Source: CAZKUN01 sp964555935 (GTDB lineage Bacteria > Armatimonadota > Zipacnadia > Zipacnadales > VGFC01). Taken from it: a DNA stretch of 30,454 nt. The notes beneath the pieces were generated by a model that was given only the letters and a program-made list of their open reading frames with translations, was not told the origin of the DNA and made no database searches. Shown one piece after another: positions 14,729 through 23,018 of the stretch; the stretch's first letter is position 1, and the number at the start of each line of letters is the position of its first letter. The stretch is from NCBI GenBank assembly GCA_964555935.1, contig CAZKUN010000096.1, forward strand, positions 1 to 30,454, read 5' to 3'. A program made the translations under genes and the position numbers.

Positions 14729-16621
14729 ATGGGAACCGGAATGTGGGGCGTTGCGGCGGCCGCGCTGGTGCTGCTGCCCTGTATGGCGACGGCGGCGGGC
14801 GAGTTCACCAACCACGGCGTGGCCGCTCCGGCCTCGCGGTCGCGGGGAGCGGCGGCAACTGTGGACGCCGACGGGAACCGCATCGTGGTCATCTGGCTCG
14901 CCGACTACCGATCGTGTTGGTCTATGTTGGTCATTGATGCCACAACCGGCGCCACCGAGCAGGTGCCGGTGGATGTCCGATCCGAGGACTCTCCGTTTGG
15001 GGTGCTGCTATCGAGCGACAACCGGTGGTACTCCCATTTCGGTGGGCGTTTCTACCAGTTCGACCCCGCGACGCAAGACTTCACCTTCACCGCCGACACG
15101 CTCGATCGAGTCGCGATGAGAGTGGTCGAAGCCCCCTCGGGAGTCATCTGGGCCGGGCTCTACCCGGGCGCGCACCTGGTGAGTTTTGACCCCGAGACGG
15201 CCGAACTGAAGGAGCATGGCGCGCTGAATGAGGAGAACTGGCCGCAGTACCCGAGCTACATGGCTGTGGGGGACGACGGTTGGATCTACATGGGGATCGG
15301 CAACACGCGGGCGCAGCTTCTGGCCCATAATCCCGACACGGGCGAGACGAGGAAGCTGATTCCCGAGGAGAAGCGGCCAACCGGGGCCTGCGCCGCGCCG
15401 TTCCGCACGACGGACGGTCAGGTTTACGCGACGGCGGGGGACTGGGGATACCATCAGTTGCTTGATGGGACGGCGACTCCGTGTGAGAAGCCCGATGCGA
15501 GCCCCGTGCCGATGAAGAACGGCTCCCAAGAGTCGGTTTTCAGGGACTTCCCGGACGGCAGCCGGCTGATTGACCTCGACGTCCCCGAGCGCCTGCTGGT
15601 CGTGCGGGACGCGGAGGGCACGGAGCGCGAGTTGCGGTTTGATTACGAGTCTCACGGGTCGCACGTCATGTCAGTGCACGAGGGACCGGATGGCGCGATC
15701 TACGGCTCTTCGGGCCACCCGCTACGCGTGTATCGCTTCGATCCCGAGGCGGGCGAGCTGACCCATCACGGCTTGCTGGATAAGAACGGGCACCTCAACG
15801 CGATGGCCGTGCAACGAGGCCTGCTATATGGGGCATTGTACGGCGGGGGCGTCCTGTACGAGTATGATGTCAACCGGCCATGGGCGGACCGCGATGAGGA
15901 AGACCCAAACCCTCGCGACCTCGGCCAGGGCAATCCCCATATTGGCCGTCCGCACGCGCTGCTTGCACACCCCGATGGGCGGCACCTCATCATGGGCGGC
16001 ACGCCTGGGTACGGACTGACGGGTGGGGGGCTGTTCATCTACGACCTGGAGGAGAGAAGCGGGGTCGTATTGAGCGAAGATGATCTCCTACCCGAGCACA
16101 GCACCAACTGCCTCGTGGCGCTGCCGGATGGCAACCTGGTGGGTGGCACGACGACCATGCCGGGCACGGGCGGCGAAACGCTGGCCGAGGAGGCGGAGCT
16201 TTACGTGTTTGACTTCGCCGAGCGGAAGGTCGCGTGGCGCGAGGCCATACTGCCTGGCCGCAGCCGGATTATGGACCTGCTGGTGGCCCCCGACGGGCTG
16301 GTGTACGGGCTGGCTGTCGATTCCACATTCTTCGTCTTCGACCCCGTCCGCCGCGAAGTGATCCACCAGGAACCGCTGAAAACCTACGGCAGCCTCGCGG
16401 GAGCGCAGGCGCCGCGGGTCATGGCGTTAGGGCCCGATGGCAACATCTACGCGCTCTTCAACACGGCCATCGTCAGGATCGAGCCGGGGACGTTCGAGCA
16501 CGAGAAACTCGCCGACACCCCGGCGCCGGCCGTCGCCGGCATCGCGTTGGTTGGGGGTCGGCTCTACTTCTGCAGCAATGCGGAGCTATGGAGCTATGGC
16601 GTGCCGGGGCTCGAGGAGTAG
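14729..16621 (+). CDS. Large secreted beta-propeller protein
   Basis: 630 residues from ATG 14729, with GGGAG seven bases upstream and a signal peptide (MGTGMWGVAAAALVLLPC, cleavage near ATAAG). The open frame begins at 14396 but overlaps the previous gene and lacks a ribosome site there. The mature protein consists of repeated blades such as FYQFDPATQDF, LVSFDPETAEL, VYRFDPEAGEL, LFIYDLEERSG and FFVFDPVRREV, with GPDG(A/N)IY turns. This is a two-propeller-sized protein resembling SMP-30/NHL or kelch-like sensors. Catalytic residues are not assignable. It may bind glycan or be an oligosaccharide lyase-type propeller; neither is shown. Fourth gene of the plus-strand run. Confidence 0.75.
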   Translation: MGTGMWGVAAAALVLLPCMATAAGEFTNHGVAAPASRSRGAAATVDADGNRIVVIWLADYRSCWSMLVIDATTGATEQVPVDVRSEDSPFGVLLSSDNRWYSHFGGRFYQFDPATQDFTFTADTLDRVAMRVVEAPSGVIWAGLYPGAHLVSFDPETAELKEHGALNEENWPQYPSYMAVGDDGWIYMGIGNTRAQLLAHNPDTGETRKLIPEEKRPTGACAAPFRTTDGQVYATAGDWGYHQLLDGTATPCEKPDASPVPMKNGSQESVFRDFPDGSRLIDLDVPERLLVVRDAEGTERELRFDYESHGSHVMSVHEGPDGAIYGSSGHPLRVYRFDPEAGELTHHGLLDKNGHLNAMAVQRGLLYGALYGGGVLYEYDVNRPWADRDEEDPNPRDLGQGNPHIGRPHALLAHPDGRHLIMGGTPGYGLTGGGLFIYDLEERSGVVLSEDDLLPEHSTNCLVALPDGNLVGGTTTMPGTGGETLAEEAELYVFDFAERKVAWREAILPGRSRIMDLLVAPDGLVYGLAVDSTFFVFDPVRREVIHQEPLKTYGSLAGAQAPRVMALGPDGNIYALFNTAIVRIEPGTFEHEKLADTPAPAVAGIALVGGRLYFCSNAELWSYGVPGLEE

Positions 16622-16639
16622 GCGACGGCGAGAACGGCA

Positions 16640-16659
16640 GGGCGCGATGAATCGCGCCC
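16640..16659. repeat. Hairpin repeat between propeller and DUF885 genes
   Basis: GGGCGCGAT, loop GA, ATCGCGCCC, tail GTACGTGGG. The arms are the same as the copy at 6294-6313 and close to 7290-7309. Confidence 0.7.
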
Positions 16660-16693
16660 GTACGTGGGACTTACTATCGAAGGGATGGCTTGA

Positions 16694-18367
16694 ATGGGTC
16701 AGTGGATTCCCGATGAAGCGCGCGTTCCCAATGACGACGTCATGCCGGGAGTGGTAGCCAGGTTTCAGGCGGATCGAGGTAGCGTTGAGCGGCGGCATGC
16801 CGCGCCGCTACCAAGCAAGCGACATAAGAAGCTGGGCGAATTCCTGAAGGGCTGGCGGAGCGAGTTGGAGACGCTGCCCTTCGAGGAGATGACCCGCGGC
16901 GATCAGCTCGATTGGCTGATCCTCAAGCACCTGCTGAAGCGCGACATCGCGCGCCTGGATCGCGAGATGGCGCAAGCGATCGAGGCGGAGAGGCTGCTGA
17001 CGCCCGCACGCATGCTGGTCTTGCTGGAGGAGGATCGGCGGGACCACGCCGACGTGGACGCCGCGGCCGCGGCGGCGACACTTAACGAAGCCAACACGCA
17101 GATCGCGGACTTGCGGAAGGGCTTCGAGGAGCAACTAGAAGACAGCGGCGACGCGGAAGTGGAGCCGGCGGTCGCCAACCGCGCGGCGAAGCTGGCCGAT
17201 AACATCCGCGAGATGATCGAGCAGTGGTACGAGTTCTACGCGGGGTACGACCCGATCTTCACGTGGTGGTGCGAGGCGCCGCACAAGGCGTTGGGGACCA
17301 CCCTCACCGAATACGCCGAGTTCCTGCGCAAGAAACTCGCCGGCGCGGAGGATGAGGCGACGATCATCGGTGACCCGATCGGCCGCGATGCGCTGATTGC
17401 GGAGTTGGAGCACGAGCTTGTCTCTTGCACACCCGAGGAACTCATCGAGATCGGGCAACGAGAGCTGGACTGGTGCCATGCGGAGATGGTTGAGGCGGCG
17501 GTCGACATGGGTCTAGGCGATGACTGGCGCGCGGCGCTGGAGCTGGTAAAGGACGAGCACTGCCCGCCCGGCGGCCAGCCCGCGCTCGTGCGCGACCTGG
17601 CGGTCGAGGCGATCGGGTTCATCAAAGACCGCGACCTGGTGACCGTGCCCGCGCTGGCGCGAGACGGCTGGCGGATTGAGATGATGGCGGCGGAGCGGCA
17701 GAGGGTCAGCCCGTTCTTCCTCGGAGGCGAGACGATCGTCGTCTCGTTCCCCACTGACGAGATGGACCACGAGTTCAAGCTCATGAGCGCCCGGGGCAAC
17801 AACCGCGCGTTCTCGCGCGCGACGGTGCAACACGAGCTGATCCCCGGGCATTACCTGCAGGCCTACTCGCAGGAGCGCTACCGCCCGTACCGGCGCATGT
17901 TCTACACGCCCTTTTGGATTGAGGGTTGGGCGCTGCACTGGGAGATGGTGCTCTGGGACGAGGCCTTTCCCCGGACGCCCGAGGAGCGCATGGGCATGCT
18001 GTTCTGGCGCTCGCATCGGTGCGCGCGGGTGGTGTTCTCGCTGCGATTCCACCTGGGCGAGATGACGCCGGACGAGTGCGTGGAGATGCTGACCGATGAC
18101 GTGGGCCACGAGCTTGAGAACGCGCGCGGCGAGGTGCGGCGGTCGTTCGAGGGCGGATACGACCCGCTGTATCAGTGCGCGTACCTCATCGGCGGACTGC
18201 AGATTCGCGCCATACAGCGCGAGCTGGTAGACACGGGGAAGATGACGATCCGCGAGTTCCACGACGCGATCATGCGCGAGAACTCAATGCCGATCGCGCT
18301 ATTGCGGGCGGCGCTGACGGGCACGGCGTTTGAGCGCGAGTTCGACGCACAGTGGGAGTTTGGGTAG
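16694..18367 (+). CDS. DUF885 family metal-dependent hydrolase
   Basis: 557 residues, typical of the family length, with no signal peptide. The signature is VQHELIPGHYLQ (HELIPGH about 380-386), an HExxxxH-type zinc motif, followed by FWIEGWALHWE with Glu about 410 as the likely further ligand. DUF885 proteins resemble M32/M3-like gluzincin peptidases, and members are annotated as peptidases or esterases. The start at ATG 16694 has AAGGG about ten bases upstream. Residues about 32-40 lie over a palindrome (AGCGGCGGC...GCCGCT, then TACC, 16788-16812) that resembles the variable-stem repeats, so the N-terminus may have been extended by one. Fifth gene of the run. Confidence 0.85.
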   Translation: MGQWIPDEARVPNDDVMPGVVARFQADRGSVERRHAAPLPSKRHKKLGEFLKGWRSELETLPFEEMTRGDQLDWLILKHLLKRDIARLDREMAQAIEAERLLTPARMLVLLEEDRRDHADVDAAAAAATLNEANTQIADLRKGFEEQLEDSGDAEVEPAVANRAAKLADNIREMIEQWYEFYAGYDPIFTWWCEAPHKALGTTLTEYAEFLRKKLAGAEDEATIIGDPIGRDALIAELEHELVSCTPEELIEIGQRELDWCHAEMVEAAVDMGLGDDWRAALELVKDEHCPPGGQPALVRDLAVEAIGFIKDRDLVTVPALARDGWRIEMMAAERQRVSPFFLGGETIVVSFPTDEMDHEFKLMSARGNNRAFSRATVQHELIPGHYLQAYSQERYRPYRRMFYTPFWIEGWALHWEMVLWDEAFPRTPEERMGMLFWRSHRCARVVFSLRFHLGEMTPDECVEMLTDDVGHELENARGEVRRSFEGGYDPLYQCAYLIGGLQIRAIQRELVDTGKMTIREFHDAIMRENSMPIALLRAALTGTAFEREFDAQWEFG

Positions 18368-18388
18368 ACGACGCGGGACGGATGGGAC

Positions 18389-18408
18389 CGCAGGCAAGAA
18401 TGCCTGCG
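18389..18408. repeat. Hairpin repeat before the epimerase gene
   Basis: CGCAGGC, loop AAGAAT, GCCTGCG, tail CCACG. Identical over 25 bases to the copy at 6147-6171, 12 kb away. Confidence 0.7.
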
Positions 18409-18456
18409 CCACGAACATCCCCCAACTGTCCTCTTCAGACGGCACAGGAGCATAGC

Positions 18457-19416
18457 ATGGACATACTTGTGGTCGGCGGGACAGGACATATCGGGAGTTA
18501 CCTCGTGCCGCGTCTGGTGATGGGCGGGCATCAGGTCTGCGTCGTCGCGCGGAATCCGGCGCCGCAGTACACGGACCCAAGGCTCGGCTGGCCGAGTGTC
18601 GAGTGGATGGTGGCGGACCGCAGGGCCGAGGAGGCGGATGGCAGGTGGCGGGAGCGGATGGACGCCATCGACGCAGACGTGGTGATGGACCTCATCTGCT
18701 ACGAGCCGGAGCAGAATCGGGCGATGGTTGAATCGTTCGAGGGGCGCATCCGACAGTTCATCCATATCGGGACGATCTGGTCGTATGGCCATCCCGGACG
18801 CGTGCCGTATCAGGAGCATTACCCGCGCAAGCCGCTGGGCGACTATGGGCGACAGAAGGCGGTCACCGAGGCGGAGTTGATCGAGGCCTATCAGACGCGC
18901 GGCTTCCCCGCGACGATCGTCCATCCAGGGCATATCTCAGGCCGAAAATGGCTGCCGATCGACCCGCAAGGCAGCCGAAACGGCGTGGGTGTTTATGAGA
19001 AGCTCGCCAAGGGCGAGACGGTACACCTGCCCGAGTTCGGGCGCGAGACGATTCATCACGTCCACGCGGACGACATCGCCCAGCTCTGCGAATCGGCGAT
19101 GATCCGGCGCGAGTCGGCCCTCGGCGAGAGTTTCAGCGCCGTGACGGCCTATGCAATGTCGCTGGTGGAGCTATGCGAGTTCGTGGCGTCGCTGTTTGGA
19201 CAGACGGCGAAGCTGGAGTTCGTGGATCACGAGCGAATGGCGGAGATCATTGGCGAGGCAGCGTGGGCGGCGACCGCAGAGCACATCACGCACTCGCCGT
19301 GCTGCAGCATCGAGAAATGCCAACGGTTGCTGGGATATGAGCCCAGGTATACGACCGAGCAGATCTTCGTGGAGTGCCTGGAATACCTGATGGAATCGGG
19401 TGAGCTGGTGGTGTAG
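18457..19416 (+). CDS. NAD-dependent epimerase/dehydratase (extended SDR)
   Basis: 319 residues from ATG 18457 (CAGGAG six bases upstream). The Rossmann nucleotide-binding motif GGTGHIG is at 7-13 and the catalytic YxxxK is YGRQK at 130-134. VVMDLICYEPEQN and HPGHISGRKW are typical of extended short-chain dehydrogenases acting on nucleotide sugars or of atypical isoflavone-reductase-like members. The ETIHHVHADDIAQL segment is a common family block. No signal peptide, so cytoplasmic. The specific sugar is unknown. It is the last gene of the plus-strand run and converges on the sulfatase. Confidence 0.88.
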   Translation: MDILVVGGTGHIGSYLVPRLVMGGHQVCVVARNPAPQYTDPRLGWPSVEWMVADRRAEEADGRWRERMDAIDADVVMDLICYEPEQNRAMVESFEGRIRQFIHIGTIWSYGHPGRVPYQEHYPRKPLGDYGRQKAVTEAELIEAYQTRGFPATIVHPGHISGRKWLPIDPQGSRNGVGVYEKLAKGETVHLPEFGRETIHHVHADDIAQLCESAMIRRESALGESFSAVTAYAMSLVELCEFVASLFGQTAKLEFVDHERMAEIIGEAAWAATAEHITHSPCCSIEKCQRLLGYEPRYTTEQIFVECLEYLMESGELVV

Positions 19417-19433
19417 CGGAACGACGAACGGCT

Positions 19434-19450
19434 GCCGGCTGAAAGCCGGC
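19434..19450. repeat. Hairpin repeat between convergent epimerase and sulfatase genes
   Basis: GCCGGCT, loop GAA, AGCCGGC, tail GCTCCCGG. Its position between two convergent stops would also suit a bidirectional terminator, but there is no T-run. Confidence 0.6.
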
Positions 19451-19518
19451 GCTCCCGGTAAGCTGCCTTCGGTGCAGGCCGATGCGTGGGTGGATCGTGA
19501 GTCGGTTAGGCCTCTTCC

Positions 19519-20880
19519 CTACTCGTACTCCCACTTGTGTAGCCAGGGGTCTTTGGTGTCTTCCTGGAAGGCGCGGAGCTTCATGCAGAACTTGTCGACG
19601 AGCGGCTTGTACTTGGGCTTGTCGGCGAGGTTGACCAGTTCGTCCGGATCCTCATCGAGGTCATAGAGTTCGAACTTCGGCCGGTGCAGGTAGTCCTCGA
19701 CCTTGCGCTTGCCGTAGCGCTTGAGCCCATGCTTGAGCGTCCCCTGCCACGTCGCCGCCGCCCACAGATCGGGTGCGAACGAGTACTGCAGCCCGCTGGC
19801 GATGTTGTACGTGAACTTGTGGCGCTTGGTGCGGATGATTCGCATCGGATAGTAGTTCGTAATCTCGTGGAACGTGTGGGCGAGGTAGATCTCATCGCGC
19901 CAGTCGGAGGGGCTGGCCCGATCGACGATGCCGCTGAACGAGCGGCCGTGGAAGCTCTCGGGATCGGCGGAGGAGCCGGCGTAGTCGATGACGGTGGGCG
20001 TTAGGTCGGCCCATGTGACGAGCCCATCGCAGCGACCGCCACGGTTGGCGTCATCGGGCGTGCGGACGATGAGGGGCAGGTTGGCGCCCGGCTCGTAGAG
20101 GTTGGTCTTGGCGCCGGGGAATGCCGCGCCGTTGTCGGCGATGTACATGATGACCGTGTTGTCGTACTGACCGGTGTCCCTCAGAATCTGCATCAGGCGT
20201 CCGACGCCTCGATCCAGACGCGCGACCGACTGGTAGTACTGGGCCAGTTCGGCGCGGGTCTCGGGGATGTCAGGCAGGTAGTCGGGGACGACGATCTCGT
20301 CCTCGTTGAAGAGCTGCTCTTCGTCGCCGGGGTACGGTTCGTCCGGGTTGCCGAAGCGGTCGGGTTTCAGCGGATGGTCCTGAATCGGGCCTCCGCCGCG
20401 ATGCGGATTGTGCGAGCACCAGTAGAGGAAGAACGGATCGTCGCCATCCGCGACGAACTCGCGGCAGCTCTCAGACATCGCGACGTCGTCCCGACCGAAT
20501 CCGCCCCGCGGATCATTGACCTGGAATGGGAAGATATCCATCGGCGCGTAGTGCGTCTTGCCGACGCGGCCCGTGCGGTAGCCGGCGTCGTTCATCAGCG
20601 CGGGGAGCGTGACGGTGTCCTCAAAGCAACTGAAGTGGTGAACGTCGTGCGTGTGGCCGAAGGTGCCGTTGGTGTGGTTGTAGAGCCCGGTGAGGATGAC
20701 GCTCCGACTCGCAGCGCATGAGGCGGTGGTGCAGTAGCTGTTGTCGAACGTGACGCCGCCATTGGCGAGCGCGTCGAGGTTAGGCGTGGCGCCGGACGTG
20801 TCACCGTATGTGGCCATGTCACGGCCGTGGTCATCTGATACCATCAGCACGACGTTCGGACGGTCGCTGGTGTTAGGCAA
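19519..20880 (-). CDS. Sulfatase (formylglycine-dependent, S1 type), no signal peptide
   Basis: 453 residues with the full sulfatase core. VLMVSDDHG (Asp16-Asp17, calcium ligands) is followed by C55-A-A-S-R59, the CxASR variant of the CxPSR motif whose Cys is converted to formylglycine, then GKTHY (108-112) and YIADNGAAFPGAKTNLYEPG, which holds the second metal and sulfate residues. The length suits S1 subfamilies acting on carbohydrate sulfates. The start is TTG at 20880, with GGAGGG about six bases upstream. The protein begins directly with the catalytic domain, so unlike its secreted neighbours it seems cytoplasmic and may act on imported oligosaccharides. It follows the esterase gene on the same strand, 114 bases downstream. 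No maturase (FGE/anSME) is in the window. Confidence 0.9.
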   Translation of the reverse strand: MPNTSDRPNVVLMVSDDHGRDMATYGDTSGATPNLDALANGGVTFDNSYCTTASCAASRSVILTGLYNHTNGTFGHTHDVHHFSCFEDTVTLPALMNDAGYRTGRVGKTHYAPMDIFPFQVNDPRGGFGRDDVAMSESCREFVADGDDPFFLYWCSHNPHRGGGPIQDHPLKPDRFGNPDEPYPGDEEQLFNEDEIVVPDYLPDIPETRAELAQYYQSVARLDRGVGRLMQILRDTGQYDNTVIMYIADNGAAFPGAKTNLYEPGANLPLIVRTPDDANRGGRCDGLVTWADLTPTVIDYAGSSADPESFHGRSFSGIVDRASPSDWRDEIYLAHTFHEITNYYPMRIIRTKRHKFTYNIASGLQYSFAPDLWAAATWQGTLKHGLKRYGKRKVEDYLHRPKFELYDLDEDPDELVNLADKPKYKPLVDKFCMKLRAFQEDTKDPWLHKWEYE

Positions 20881-20956
20881 TGTGTTCCCTCCGGTTGGTG
20901 TGGCTGAGGCGAGGCGTTCTACCCGGAGGGGTGATGTCCCTTCACGGGCAGGGCGA

Positions 20957-20976
20957 GTCGGATCTGGAGATCCGAC
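20957..20976. repeat. Hairpin repeat between esterase and sulfatase genes
   Basis: GTCGGATC, loop TGGA, GATCCGAC, tail CTACGACGGC. The same 30 bases occur at 26289, and the first 20 inside the gene at 13369. Confidence 0.8.
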
Positions 20977-20994
20977 CTACGACGGCGGAGGGCG

Positions 20995-22933
20995 CTACTC
21001 CGCCCATGTGCTGTCGGGATTGAACTGCCACGCGGAATCGAAGAAGGCTGCGAAGAGGTGTCTGTTGGGCTTGCCGAAGACGGGCGAGGCGCCCTCGTTG
21101 GGCTCGGTGACAGTCTCGGCGCGGAAGATCAGTACGTCGNNNNNNNNNNTGGCTGAACGGGTGGTTGACCGGCAAGCCGACGCCGTAGCGACCGCCGGCA
21201 AGGACGGCGACGTAGCGATCGGGATTGAGCGGGTTGGGGTAGACGAGCGCGAGACCGAGATCATCGCCCACGTGCTCCCGACCATCGACCTCGTACCCTC
21301 CGTCGATGAAGCTCACCGGCAAGCCATCGGCGACGCGAGCCGTGAGGGTGTTCTCGGTTGGCCCTCCGAGCAGCAGAAGGCCATAGCGGTCTATGTCGGT
21401 CTGAGTGACATCCGCGTCGCGCTTCATGCGGGGCCAACCGTCGGTGTAAGCCTCCCAGCGATTGCGCAACCACTCGGCGTCCTCGTCACTCGACCCGCGC
21501 ACAGCCAGGAACGGATGGTTGAAGATGTCATCGAAGGCGCCGCAGAGCGTCGGCGTCTTGCGTAGCGGCGTCTCCCCCACATCGCCGATGCGGATGGGCT
21601 CGGCGGCACTGCCATCGAAGGCCGGCGCGCCGTCCGAGATGACGCGGACGGACTGGTTCACATCGACCAGCGGCGCGGCGAGGGTCAACTCGTACGCGGT
21701 GACGTTGCTGGTGGTGACGGTGATGGTGTTGCCCTCGGCGCGGGCTTCGATCTCAGCGGCCTCGCCCCAAGTCCGGATGTCGAGAATCCGCGTCCAGTAG
21801 CTCCGGCCGTGGCGGAGCGAGAAGGTCTTGTGCCGGACGAACGCGGGCCATGGGTCGCGAACGCGGCCCTTCAGCCACTCAAGGCCCGGGGCGAATTGCT
21901 CGCAGACCGCGTGACCGCCGCCGGGGACGATGTTGTGCTCGTAGAAACCGGCTTCGGCGTGGCGCGCCTCCGCGAAGCGGGCGGCATTGTCCGGAGGCAC
22001 GGAGGTATCCGCGCCACCGTACTGCGCGAAAATCGGCAGCGATGGCGCGTTGCCCGCGAGATCGACGGGGTTGCTGCGAAGGAAGTGCCACCGGCGGAAC
22101 GGCAGAAGCTCGTCCCTGGGCAGGCCGCCGAAAATGAGCATGTCAGCGAACGCGGCGTTGGCGACGGCTGCGACCCACAGGCGGGGGTAGCGCAGCGCGA
22201 GGTTCAGACTGCCATAGCCCCCCATTGATCCACCGGACAGGTAGACGCGCTCAGGGTCAACGTTGTAGTACCGCTGCGCTTCACGCAGGGCCTGCAGCAC
22301 GTCCGCCTCGCCCACGCCGACGAAGTCAGTCTCGCTCCGGCCATGGGGCGCCACGACCAGATAGCCAGCCTCCTTCGCGAGGTCAGCGATTCCGCGAGAG
22401 TCCCACTTCCGGATCATGTCAACGTTGCCGTGGTACCCGTGGAGATAGACGATGAGCGGCCACGCGCGCTCGGGATCGTAATCGGGTGGCACATCAACGA
22501 GGAAGGGCTGCGGGCTGCCGTCATTGTCGGCGTCGAAGGCATACTCGTAGTACGCCGGCTGGTATCCGCCTGGCGCGCCGCCTCCGCCCGCGAGACTGGC
22601 GATCGCGGCCGGCCACTCGAAGCCATCGTAATCGCCGACGTAGGCGACCTCGCCCGCATCGATGCGGGCCAGAGCAGCGAAGCCTTGGTCGACTTCCCAG
22701 CGCGCCGCGTCCCCAGCCGCATCACCGTACTTGCCGGGGATGAGCAGCAGTTCAGCCTTGCGCAGCTTCAGCCGCGCGAGGGGAAGATTGCTTCGGACGA
22801 CCAGATCCTCGGCGTCGAGGCCTTGGGCCTCATACTCGGCGATGGCGTCGCGCAGGGGGGCCAGGTCAGGCGGCTGAGCGACACCTGCCGACGCGAGAAC
22901 AACCAGGAGAGCGGCCAGAGCGTATCGTGACAT
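20995..22933 (-). CDS. Secreted alpha/beta-hydrolase esterase (interrupted by an N gap)
   Basis: Signal peptide at the N-terminus (MSRYALAALLVVLASAGVAQ). The catalytic core is a prolyl-oligopeptidase/esterase-type alpha/beta-hydrolase: VYLHGYHG (162-169), nucleophile elbow GGSMGG (Ser236), Asp309 in GGADTS and His341 in PGGGHAV. A C-terminal domain of about 250 residues follows. The 10-N gap at 21140-21149 breaks the frame. Beyond it, the convincing sequence is DVLIFRAETVTEPNEG through AWQFNPDSTWAE, ending at 20995; the other frame, to 20942, is Arg-rich and runs into a repeat. Hence the true gene probably ends at 20995, with an unknown number of residues missing. The substrate may be an esterified glycan or a peptide; its ribosome site is weak. 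Confidence 0.8.
21140..21149. other. Assembly gap (10 N)
   Basis: Ten undefined bases. The reading frame changes across it, so the true gap length is not ten, or not a frame-preserving number. Confidence 0.95.
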
Positions 22934-22939
22934 AGTCCC

Positions 22940-23000
22940 GTGAGTTTCCGGGCCGCGCGCAGGTTCGCCTGCCCAGCGGCGTGAAGCAGACGGAACTCAC
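22940..23000. promoter_or_regulatory. Inverted repeat in the divergent esterase / glycoside hydrolase region
   Basis: GTGAGTTTCCG (22940-22950) and CGGAACTCAC (22991-23000) are inverted copies differing by one inserted T. They lie symmetrically in the 85-base divergent region, each just before a gene start. A shared operator is possible. A small hairpin GCAGG-TTCG-CCTGC (22959-22972) sits between them. Weak evidence. Confidence 0.3.
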
Positions 23001-23018
23001 ACCATCCGGGAGGCAACC

